Source: Verrucomicrobiota bacterium (GTDB lineage Bacteria; Verrucomicrobiota; Verrucomicrobiia; Verrucomicrobiales; DEV007). From it: DNA of 7,019 bases. Position numbers and translations under genes: made by a program. Below, one piece after another: positions 1 to 6,456 of this stretch (positions are counted from its first letter, which is position 1; every line of letters begins with the position of its first letter). The notes beneath the pieces are model-generated. The model searched no databases. It was not told the origin of the DNA and was given only the letters and a program-made list of their open reading frames with translations. The DNA lies in the NCBI GenBank assembly GCA_027618625.1, contig JAQCER010000168.1:1-7019 (forward strand), in the 5' to 3' direction.

Positions 1-1
1 G

Positions 2-175
2 GAATGCGCGAATTTAAATCTGGGTCTTTCCCAGGCGGAGGGCCATGAGCCCGGGGAAGTTGTGCCGGTGCGCATCCATTCAACCGTGACAGAAACCGGC
101 AATTTGCAGCTGTGGATGAAGCATACTCAATCTGACCAGCGCTGGAAATTCGAGCTGGAGATTCGCGGGGCCTGA
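2..175 (+). CDS. Hsp70-family protein, C-terminal end (partial)
   Basis: The reading frame is open from base 2 and closes with TGA at 173-175, giving 57 codons of a gene that begins left of the window. The residues contain VPVRIHSTVTETGNLQLW and end in WKFELEIRGA. This matches my memory of the tail of the substrate-binding side of non-canonical (DnaK-like) Hsp70-family proteins, where a segment of the type 'hxITExGxLELWC' and a final 'WxLEFxhR' strand close the protein. Hsp70 proteins are cytoplasmic ATP-dependent chaperones, but the ATPase domain is outside the window, so activity cannot be judged. The gene ends 92 bases before the dhaK-like gene on the same strand; a functional link is not evident. 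Family assignment is from motif recall only and is moderately sure. Confidence 0.65.
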   Translation, partial: ECANLNLGLSQAEGHEPGEVVPVRIHSTVTETGNLQLWMKHTQSDQRWKFELEIRGA

Positions 176-200
176 AAAAGCCGGGCCGTCAGAGATGGCT

Positions 201-230
201 TTGATATTGACAAAAGCCCGTGGGCAGAAT
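201..230 (+). promoter_or_regulatory. Possible sigma-70-like promoter ahead of the dhaK cluster
   Basis: In the 92-base gap after the Hsp70-like gene, TTGATA (201-206) and CAGAAT (225-230) are separated by 18 bases. That is a fair -35/-10 pair, with 5/6 and 4/6 matches to the E. coli consensus. The start codon at 268 lies about 30 bases downstream of where transcription would begin. A perfect TTGACA overlaps at 207-212 but has no partner at normal spacing. Consensus rules from E. coli may not hold in this organism, so this is a weak call. Confidence 0.25.
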
Positions 231-267
231 CCCTTGGGCGTAATCCATTGAAAGAATTCCCGAAAAT

Positions 268-1287
268 ATGAGCGTCCCGAAGAAACTCCTGAATGACCCC
301 AATGCTTGCGCCTCTGAGCTGCTCGACGGCTTGATTCTCGCCTACGACGGCCAATGCGAAAAAGTTGGAAAGGCGTCGATCGTCAAGAAGTCGATCCCGG
401 ACGGCAAAGTCGCCCTTTTGGTAGGTGGAGGCTCCGGACACGAGCCGATTTACCACGGTCTGGTCGGCACGAACTTCGCCGATGGTGCCGCATGTGGAGA
501 TATTTTCGCAGCGCCTTCTCCAGATGTTGTACTGGATGCCACGAAGGCCGTGCATCGGGGTAAGGGTGTGCTGTTCCTCTACGGAAACTACGCGGGTGAC
601 GTCATGAATTTTGACATGGGTGCCGAACTCGCCGAAGACGAGGACATCGAAGTGCGCACCGTGCTGATCTGGGACGATGTGGCTTCTGCTCCTCCAACTA
701 AAAAAGAAGATCGACGGGGCATCGCCGGACTGGTGCCGATCGTGAAACTCGCTGGGGCCGCTTCGCAGGTGGTCGAGTCGCTGGATGAACTTGAGCGGGT
801 CACTCTGAAGGCGCGCGACAATACGCGTTCGGTCGGATGTGCGCTCGCTCCAGGATCGATTCCCGCTACAGGGAAACCAACCTTTGAACTGGCTGACGAT
901 ATGATTGGTCTCGGCATGGGCATTCACGGCGAGCGTGGCGTGGGAGAAATTCCCATGTGCCCTGCCGATGAGCTGACTGCAAAAATGCTGGATCTGATTT
1001 TTGCCGACGATCTCGAACTCGCCAGCGGCGATGAAGTCATTCTATTTGTCAATAGCCTCGGGGCTACGACGCACATGGAGCTGTTGATCTGCAACCGCAA
1101 GGCTCGCGAAATTCTTGCAGAGAAGGGAATCATCGTTCATCAGACGATCATCGGGCCATTGGTCGGGTGTCAGGAGATGGCGGGGATTTCTTTCAGTCTT
1201 ACCAAACTGGATGACGAGCTCAAAAAGTATTGGGACATGCCGTGCCAGTCAGCTTGCTATTCCAAGATGGAAGGACGCCAAAGTTAA
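268..1287 (+). CDS. dhaK: DhaK-like dihydroxyacetone/ketose kinase, substrate-binding subunit
   Basis: A 339-residue protein, close to the usual DhaK length of about 330-360. DhaK binds a short ketose covalently through a histidine hemiaminal, and the partner DhaL supplies the phosphoryl group; both act in the cytoplasm. The N-terminal KKLLNDP segment is typical. VGGGSGHEP (52-60) carries the substrate-site His58, NYAGDVMNF (107-115) carries the catalytic Asp111, and GMGIHGERG (216-224) carries His220, the expected hemiaminal histidine. The C-terminal YWDMPC (321-326) also fits, so all key residues are present. The ATG at 268 puts the family N-terminus in place; only a weak purine stretch near 250-254 could serve as a ribosome site. 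It is the first gene of a four-gene cluster, 10 bases ahead of dhaL. The family also includes tetrulose kinases, so dihydroxyacetone itself is not proven as substrate. Family assignment is very sure. Confidence 0.93.
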   Translation: MSVPKKLLNDPNACASELLDGLILAYDGQCEKVGKASIVKKSIPDGKVALLVGGGSGHEPIYHGLVGTNFADGAACGDIFAAPSPDVVLDATKAVHRGKGVLFLYGNYAGDVMNFDMGAELAEDEDIEVRTVLIWDDVASAPPTKKEDRRGIAGLVPIVKLAGAASQVVESLDELERVTLKARDNTRSVGCALAPGSIPATGKPTFELADDMIGLGMGIHGERGVGEIPMCPADELTAKMLDLIFADDLELASGDEVILFVNSLGATTHMELLICNRKAREILAEKGIIVHQTIIGPLVGCQEMAGISFSLTKLDDELKKYWDMPCQSACYSKMEGRQS

Positions 1288-1297
1288 CAACTGCGAT

Positions 1298-1936
1298 ATG
1301 GCAAAGGAACAACTCAGTGTTGAAGAGACAGTGGCCATGTTAGACGCAGTGGCGGATGCCATCATTGTCGCAGAGCCGGAACTATCCGAAGCGGATCGCA
1401 GGCTGGGTGACGGAGATCACGGACTGGGGATGAAGCGCGGCATGGAAGCCGTGAAGGCGAAACTGGCCGAGGGCGGTTTTGAGTCGGTCGATAAAGTCTT
1501 CATGGCGGTAGGCCTGGCGATGATGAGTTCGATGGGCGGCGCTTCCGGTGCTGTTTTCGGGACTCTCTTTCGCAATGGCGGCAAAGCGATAAAGGGCAGC
1601 GAGGCTTTCGATTCCGCAGGCCTGGCCGAATTTCTCAAAGCAGGGACTGAGGGCGTGATGTCACGGGGTGGCGCAAAGCCAGGAGACAAAACAATGGTCG
1701 ATGCACTGGAGCCAGCGCGAAAGGCGGCAGAGTCGGCGGTGAACATGCCCCTCTCTGAAGCACTCGATGGCACGGCGCAGGCTGCCGAAGCCGGGCGCGA
1801 TGCGTCAGAGGACTTGATCGCAACCATGGGCCGGGCCAAAACCTTAGGCGAAGCCTCGATCGGGCATCCGGACGCAGGTGCCTGCTCCGTAGCCATCATA
1901 CTTCGCACCATGGCGACGTTCGCCGCTGGAAACTAA
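1298..1936 (+). CDS. dhaL: DhaL-like kinase, nucleotide-binding subunit
   Basis: A 212-residue protein, almost the length of E. coli DhaL (about 210). DhaL is an all-helical barrel that holds ADP/ATP with two Mg ions and phosphorylates the ketose bound on DhaK. The metal-binding aspartates appear as Asp33, Asp38 and Asp40 in ADRRLGDGDHG. The nucleotide-binding loop MGGASGAVFGTLF spans 79-91, GAKPGDKTMVDAL spans 125-137, and LGEASIGHPDAGA (183-195) matches the conserved C-terminal loop. The frame is open back to 1115, but that extension lies inside dhaK in another frame and has no family similarity. ATG 1298, 10 bases after the dhaK stop, is therefore chosen, although no clear Shine-Dalgarno precedes it. 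No PTS subunit DhaM follows. DhaL may thus be recharged by ATP, or by a DhaM encoded elsewhere. Family call very sure; phosphate donor unknown. Confidence 0.93.
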   Translation: MAKEQLSVEETVAMLDAVADAIIVAEPELSEADRRLGDGDHGLGMKRGMEAVKAKLAEGGFESVDKVFMAVGLAMMSSMGGASGAVFGTLFRNGGKAIKGSEAFDSAGLAEFLKAGTEGVMSRGGAKPGDKTMVDALEPARKAAESAVNMPLSEALDGTAQAAEAGRDASEDLIATMGRAKTLGEASIGHPDAGACSVAIILRTMATFAAGN

Positions 1937-1982
1937 CTCAATCTCAAATCTCAATTCCTAAATCATTAAATCCTAAATTCTC
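1937..1982 (+). repeat. A/T-rich short tandem repeat in the dhaL-aldolase gap
   Basis: The whole 46-base gap can be cut into six consecutive units of 6-8 bases. Examples are CTCAAAT (1943-1949), CTCAATT (1950-1956), CCTAAAT (1957-1963) and CCTAAATT (1972-1979). The last partial unit, CTC, abuts the ATG at 1983. The gap contains no G at all and has no Shine-Dalgarno sequence, so it serves as an unstructured leader for the aldolase gene. It may be a degenerate microsatellite or a non-Shine-Dalgarno translation leader. The repeat is seen directly; its function is inference. Confidence 0.6.
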
Positions 1983-2939
1983 ATGGCTGACCTCGACGGA
2001 ATTAAATCAGAAGCGAAAGAAAAAGAATACTACATCAGCACCCCGCAGGTGACTCCGGGATTCTTTTTGAAGGGATCACACCAGTATGACTGGGGGTTGC
2101 AGAATCGCCTTTCGCGCATCTTCAACCCGAAGACTGGCCGCACAATCATGCTCGCTTTCGACCATGGTTACTTCATGGGGCCGACCACTGGATTGGAGCG
2201 CGTCGACCAGACGATTCTTCCGCTTGAGCCTCATTGTGATTGCCTCATGCTCACACGTGGAATCCAGCGCAGCATCATCCCTTCGACCACGCAAAAAGCG
2301 ATTGCATTGCGTGCGTCCGGCGGAACATCGATGGTGAGCCCGATGGATGAGTGGGAAGGGACTTCTGGAGACGAAGTCATGAAGATGAGCCGTCCCGGAT
2401 ACGAGCCGCTTTCGAACGAGCACCTTGCGATCAATATTGAAGAGGCGATCCGTCTCAATGCGTCCGTGCTCGCCGTGCAGGTATTCATTGGTAGCCAGTA
2501 CGAGCGGCAGTCGCTGCAGAATTTGACCAACCTCATCGATCAGGCAAACCGCTACGGCATCGCAGTAATGGGTGTCGTTGCTGTCGGTCGCGCGATGGCC
2601 CGCAATGCGCAGTATTTCCGTCTTGCCACCCGTATCATGGCGGAACTCGGTGCACACATCATCAAGTGCTACCACATCGATGACGACTTCGATACCATCA
2701 CCAGTTGCTGCCCGGTGCCGATCGTGATCGCTGGTGGCAAGAAGCGTCCTGAGCGAGAAGCCTTGCAGATGGCCTTCGAAGCCTGTGATCAGGGCGCCTC
2801 CGGCGTTGACATGGGCCGCAATATTTTCCAGGCAGATGCTCCGGTGCCGATGATGAAAGCCGTTCGTGGCGTGGTTCACGAAGGCATGAGCGCCGCGGAT
2901 GCGTTCGCCATGTATGAGGATCTCAAAGCCCAAGGCTAG
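1983..2939 (+). CDS. LsrF-type class I aldolase / thiolase
   Basis: A 318-residue TIM-barrel protein strongly resembling E. coli LsrF (about 291 residues). LsrF transfers an acetyl group from a phosphorylated AI-2 product to CoA and releases DHAP. The wider DhnA/DeoC-type family includes fructose-bisphosphate aldolases using a Schiff-base lysine. Shared blocks are RLSRIFNPKTG (42-52), MLAFDHGYF (56-64), GPTTGLERVD (66-75), IIKCY (226-230) with the likely Schiff-base Lys228, PIVIAGGKK (246-254) and the phosphate-binding GASGVDMGRNIFQ (271-283). Compared with LsrF it carries about 22 extra residues near 119-145, between the RASG strand and LSNE. No lsrG, lsrK or lsr transporter is nearby; a DhaKL-type kinase and an isomerase are. 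A sugar-phosphate aldolase role is therefore at least as likely as AI-2 processing. It has no Shine-Dalgarno sequence. Family sure, substrate unknown. Confidence 0.9.
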   Translation: MADLDGIKSEAKEKEYYISTPQVTPGFFLKGSHQYDWGLQNRLSRIFNPKTGRTIMLAFDHGYFMGPTTGLERVDQTILPLEPHCDCLMLTRGIQRSIIPSTTQKAIALRASGGTSMVSPMDEWEGTSGDEVMKMSRPGYEPLSNEHLAINIEEAIRLNASVLAVQVFIGSQYERQSLQNLTNLIDQANRYGIAVMGVVAVGRAMARNAQYFRLATRIMAELGAHIIKCYHIDDDFDTITSCCPVPIVIAGGKKRPEREALQMAFEACDQGASGVDMGRNIFQADAPVPMMKAVRGVVHEGMSAADAFAMYEDLKAQG

Positions 2940-2948
2940 AATTGAACT

Positions 2949-2974
2949 TAAGAAATAAACCCACAACTAAGAAA
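2949..2974 (+). promoter_or_regulatory. A-rich, Shine-Dalgarno-poor leader of the isomerase gene
   Basis: The 37-base gap before ATG 2977 is A-rich and contains TAAGAAA twice (2949-2955 and 2968-2974). The second copy ends two bases before the start codon, too close and too weak to act as a normal Shine-Dalgarno site. As with the previous gene, translation probably relies on an A-rich unstructured leader. The observation is direct; the interpretation is inferred. Confidence 0.3.
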
Positions 2975-2976
2975 CC

Positions 2977-3987
<1,011 letters not shown>

Positions 3988-4018
3988 TCAACTCCTGTCG
4001 TCAGAGATTACGAAACAA

Positions 4019-4053
4019 GAAGCCCCGCCGGTTCTGGTGGGGCTTCTTTTTTT
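4019..4053 (+). terminator. Rho-independent terminator after the four-gene cluster
   Basis: An 11-pair stem (4019-4029 with 4036-4046) begins GAAGCCCC and ends GGGGCTTC, with one G-T wobble and a 6-base loop. Seven T residues follow directly (4047-4053). It lies 31 bases past the isomerase stop codon. Read on the other strand the same stem is followed by a T-rich run (TTGTTTCG), so it may also stop transcription of the convergent propeller gene that ends at 4153. Confidence 0.9.
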
Positions 4054-4152
4054 GTATCGCTGCGCGCGCACAGAACGACAGAACCCCACCTCGATCCCCG
4101 ATTGGACATTGGGGTTGGTGAAATTTAGCGCAGCCCGATCCGGCATAGAAGG
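4054..4152. other. Intergenic spacer between convergent genes
   Basis: About 100 bases separate the terminator from the end of the propeller gene. I see no open frame with family similarity and no convincing second hairpin. Short complementary blocks (CCCC near 4096-4099, GGGG near 4111-4114) are too short and lack a T-run. Confidence 0.5.
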
Positions 4153-5415
4153 TCACTCCTCGTTCAGCAAATCTACGCAGATGAGGTTTTTTGCATCGCG
4201 GACGACGAACATGCCGTCCGCGTAGGCCGGGTGGCACCAGTTTTTGCCGCAAACCTGAGTGCGGCTGATTTCTGTGTAGGCTGTCGGATCTGCTTTGAAA
4301 AGGATGAGTTCGCCCATGTCATTCAGCATCATGATGCTTTTGCCGATGCCGATGAATGCTGCGAAGGCTTTATCCGCACTGGTTTGAATGTTGCCACCCT
4401 GAGACCACGCCAGTTTTCCAGTCTTTGCGTCAAGGCAGACCACGTCCGTTTTCGCCAGCAGATAGATGTGGTACCCAATGCAAACAGGGCTGGTAACGTT
4501 AGGGCCCAGTTCCTTGTCATGCTTCCAGGCTTCTTTGGCGGAGATTACGCCATCGATGGTCACGATCCGGGTCGCAACGAGTCCGACTTGATGGGAGCCG
4601 ACGATGACGATATCGCCATGGATGACGGGTGCGACAATGTGTCGGCCGAAATCGGTCGACATGGGAACTCGCCAAAGTTCCTTGCCGTCCTCGCGGTCAA
4701 CACCAACGAGACCTTGCACCGTAAAGCAGACGATTTGCTCGACTCCTGCCAGCGTGGCGACAACCGGCGGCGAGTAGGCAGCCTGGTCGTCGAGCGATTT
4801 CCAGACGATCGCCCCGGTTTTCTTTTCGAAACAAAGGACGCCGGAGCCGATGCCGCCTGCCAGCGCGATGACGTGGTCGCCATCAATGCAGGGGCTCGCA
4901 TTGTAACCGTGGCGGGCACCGCCTTCACTCGTACCTTTTTCGCCAACGTACAGTGCGCCAAAATCGCTTTGATAGTTCTTCTCCCACAGCAGTTTTCCGG
5001 TCGATGCATCAAGGCAGTGCAATTCTCCTTTGCATGATTGAGTGAGCACGATCTCGCCATCACTGACGGGTGCGCATCGCGGGCCGGTGCCGAATCCATC
5101 TATGTGAGGATCGTCCAGCACGTCGTGCCAAAGTTCCTTCGCATCACTTAACTGCACTGCGTGGAAGACTTCCTTTCCATTTTGCAGGTCTCCGAAAAAC
5201 ACGCGGTCGCCGCTGACGATGGGCGCGGCAAAACCATCGGTGGCGGGGGTTTTCCACACGATGCGCGGATCATCGGGCAAAGTAGCCGGGAACTTCGAGT
5301 CCGGGGCGACAATGCCATTCTGCTGGGGGCCGCGCTGGTGTGGCCAGTCACCAGCGTTGCTGGTGACGCAACAGGCCAAAAACAGCGAGGATACGGAGAT
5401 TCTGAGACGGTGCAT
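4153..5415 (-). CDS. Secreted PQQ-like beta-propeller repeat protein
   Basis: A 420-residue protein with an N-terminal Sec signal: Arg3 and Arg5, a hydrophobic core (about 8-17), and probable cleavage after SNA (residue 21). Cys15 and Cys16 sit in the core but do not form a good lipobox. The mature protein opens with DWPHQRGPQQNG, the start typical of PVC-group PQQ-like propellers. WD-like blade motifs recur: LSDAKELW (89-96), DASTGKLLW (136-144), KKTGAIVW (198-205), DREDGKELW (240-248) and DAKTGKLAW (329-337). These fit a 7-8 bladed propeller. Such proteins are usually exported scaffolds, and no PQQ-dehydrogenase catalytic signature is visible, so enzyme activity should not be assumed. ATG 5415 is chosen because it gives the intact signal peptide. 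It converges on the kinase cluster and appears to be transcribed alone. Fold sure, role unknown. Confidence 0.88.
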   Translation of the reverse strand: MHRLRISVSSLFLACCVTSNAGDWPHQRGPQQNGIVAPDSKFPATLPDDPRIVWKTPATDGFAAPIVSGDRVFFGDLQNGKEVFHAVQLSDAKELWHDVLDDPHIDGFGTGPRCAPVSDGEIVLTQSCKGELHCLDASTGKLLWEKNYQSDFGALYVGEKGTSEGGARHGYNASPCIDGDHVIALAGGIGSGVLCFEKKTGAIVWKSLDDQAAYSPPVVATLAGVEQIVCFTVQGLVGVDREDGKELWRVPMSTDFGRHIVAPVIHGDIVIVGSHQVGLVATRIVTIDGVISAKEAWKHDKELGPNVTSPVCIGYHIYLLAKTDVVCLDAKTGKLAWSQGGNIQTSADKAFAAFIGIGKSIMMLNDMGELILFKADPTAYTEISRTQVCGKNWCHPAYADGMFVVRDAKNLICVDLLNEE

Positions 5416-5484
5416 CCGCCACTATGTTCCAAAGGATCCGCCGATGTCTACCATTCTCATCTCGACGTTCTCAATGGCCCTGGC

Positions 5485-5724
5485 TCAGAAATCAATCGTG
5501 TCCCAATGCCTCCTCAACTCGCAGCGACTCTCGCTTTCCGATCCTTCGTCTGCCCGGTAGCGTTGCAGGAGCTGCTTCGATCTCTTCGCCAGCATCCGCC
5601 GAACTTCGCGACCTTTGCCCTTTTCCCGCGGGATCACCATATTGTCATAGGCGGTGGTCTGGTGACGCATCCAGGCGATCGTGGCTGCCTCCGCTCGTTG
5701 TTCGATGGGAATGCGCTGAGGGAT
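5485..5724 (-). pseudogene. DUF2293-like C-terminal remnant
   Basis: The - strand frame ending with TGA at 5487-5485 reads RIPIEQRAEAATIAW, then MRHQTTAYDNM, then EVRRMLAKRSKQLLQRYR. This strongly recalls the conserved C-terminal half of bacterial DUF2293 proteins, which as I remember them are about 200 residues long. Only about 80 codons remain here. Going upstream, an in-frame TGA lies at 5727-5725, immediately before the conserved block, and no DUF2293-like N-terminus follows beyond it. The first in-frame ATG after that stop is at 5670, inside the conserved block, so using it would discard RAEAATIAW. The best reading is a 5'-truncated remnant. A short live gene starting at ATG 5670, or at the non-standard ATT at 5712, cannot be excluded. 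The function of DUF2293 is not known to me. It sits 69 bases upstream of the propeller gene on the same strand. Confidence 0.55.
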
Positions 5725-5739
5725 TCAGATCCCGGGCAT

Positions 5740-5798
5740 TAAATTAAAAAAGTAAATTTCAGACTTTTCGTGAGGTGAACATTTGCAATGATGGCGCA
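5740..5798. promoter_or_regulatory. A/T-rich spacer between divergent genes, probable promoter region
   Basis: This short spacer separates the - strand DUF2293 remnant from the + strand TPR-like gene. It holds a very A/T-rich stretch (5739-5759), unlike the GC-rich flanks, followed by TTTTCGTGAGGTGAAC (5765-5780). Divergent orientation and composition make a promoter likely, but no -35/-10 pair stands out. TAAATT at 5753-5758 is a possible weak -10 for the rightward genes. Confidence 0.3.
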
Positions 5799-6095
5799 AT
5801 GACAGCCGAAGAACTTGCCGCCTCTGCCAGCACCGATGCCGAACCGCCCGCCGGACTTTCACCAGAGAGTCGAGCGATGTGGTTTGCGAAAGCCGGGCAA
5901 TGGGAGGCGGCGCATGACATCGCCCAGGATATTCACACGGCACTGGGATCATGGATTCACGCGCATCTGCATCTGGTGGAAGGGGACATCGGCAATGCTG
6001 GCTACTGGTATTCCAGGGCTGGGCGAAAGGCGCGCCCGCCAGCTCAGATTGATGCCGAGTGGGTTGAACTCGCGAGGGTGACGCTGGGGCAATAG
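5799..6095 (+). CDS. Small conserved hypothetical protein, helical, TPR-like
   Basis: A 98-residue protein from ATG 5799 (MTAEELAAS). An in-frame GTG at 5775 would add eight residues, but the conserved part begins later. The core holds AMWFAKAGQWEAAHDIAQ, then WIHAHLHLVEGDIGNAGYWY and SRAGR. I recognise this as a family of short hypothetical proteins with alternating helices and W/Y/A patterns resembling one or two TPR-like hairpins. There is no signal peptide or membrane segment, so it should be cytoplasmic. Its function is unknown. A GAGGTG Shine-Dalgarno-like site at 5772-5777 fits an upstream four-codon frame better than this start, and that frame overlaps the ATG. The gene lies 20 bases ahead of the zinc-ribbon gene and may be co-transcribed with it and the glycosyltransferase. 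The gene is probably real; the role is not assigned. Confidence 0.75.
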   Translation: MTAEELAASASTDAEPPAGLSPESRAMWFAKAGQWEAAHDIAQDIHTALGSWIHAHLHLVEGDIGNAGYWYSRAGRKARPPAQIDAEWVELARVTLGQ

Positions 6096-6115
6096 GCGGG
6101 CGGAATCGAATTCTC

Positions 6116-6424
6116 GTGGAGGCGTATCTCAACAGTCCGTTCGAATGTGGTGTTTGCGGCAAAAAGCTCGCAGCGAATGCCCTCGTTTGCCCTGGATGTG
6201 GTGCCGACGGAAAAACGGGCCTGCGGGAGGATACTTGGGGCACGGACGCTGCTTCCGAACTTGAGTTTTTCGATGAGGAGGGGTTCGACTATGACGCCTT
6301 CCTCGAAGAGGAATTCGGCAAAGATGGCAAAGGCAAGAAGAAGCACCATCTCCATCCAGTCTGGTGGGCGGTGGGCATCCTATTGTTGATCGCGCTGCTC
6401 TACGCTGCTCTGTCCGGATTTTAG
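6116..6424 (+). CDS. Zinc-ribbon protein with C-terminal membrane anchor
   Basis: A 102-residue protein with a clear modular order. A zinc ribbon is formed by Cys11-x2-Cys14 (CGVCG) and Cys25-x2-Cys28 (CPGCG). A strongly acidic linker (about 49-68, EFFDEEGFDYDAFLEEEFG) follows. Next comes a basic Lys/His patch (69-80), then one hydrophobic helix (about 82-101, WWAVGILLLIALLYAAL) that ends at the C-terminus. This predicts a tail-anchored inner-membrane protein with the ribbon in the cytoplasm. The start is GTG 6116, because no in-frame ATG precedes the ribbon and no strong Shine-Dalgarno is visible. Zinc ribbons of this kind are common in small bacterial proteins of unknown role; binding to another protein or to nucleic acid is possible. 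It sits between the TPR-like gene and the glycosyltransferase on the same strand. Architecture is sure, function unknown. Confidence 0.82.
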   Translation: MEAYLNSPFECGVCGKKLAANALVCPGCGADGKTGLREDTWGTDAASELEFFDEEGFDYDAFLEEEFGKDGKGKKKHHLHPVWWAVGILLLIALLYAALSGF

Positions 6425-6456
6425 TATCGATTGGTGCGGGCCGTGTATAGTGAGGC

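Noticed and set aside
207..212. Perfect TTGACA as a -35 box
   Set aside because: No acceptable -10 lies 15-19 bases downstream; the overlapping TTGATA with CAGAAT fits better.
127..927. 266-codon - strand open frame opposite dhaK
   Set aside because: It lies antisense to a gene with all DhaK active-site motifs and shows no recognisable domain; long shadow frames are expected in GC-rich coding DNA.
1115..1297. Longer start for dhaL
   Set aside because: The extension overlaps the conserved end of dhaK in another frame and exceeds the family length; ATG 1298 gives the normal 212 residues.
1281..1300. Frameshifted DhaK-DhaL fusion
   Set aside because: DhaK ends normally after YWDMPC and DhaL begins with its own ATG and normal N-terminus, so these are two adjacent genes.
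2076..2966. 296-codon - strand open frame opposite the aldolase
   Set aside because: Fully antisense to the clearly conserved LsrF-type gene, with His/Arg-rich low-plausibility composition.
4083..4123. Second hairpin in the convergent spacer
   Set aside because: Only 4-6 base complementary blocks with a long loop and no T-run.
4231..5037. 268-codon + strand open frame opposite the propeller gene
   Set aside because: The - strand frame has a signal peptide and repeated blade motifs; the + frame is its mirror and has no family features.
5161..5742. 193-codon + strand open frame across the propeller start and DUF2293 remnant
   Set aside because: It spans two - strand features and an intergenic gap, with no coherent domain.
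5725..6243. 172-codon - strand open frame opposite the TPR-like and zinc-ribbon genes
   Set aside because: Pro/Arg/Ser-rich shadow. I also tested whether it supplies the missing DUF2293 N-terminus, and it does not.
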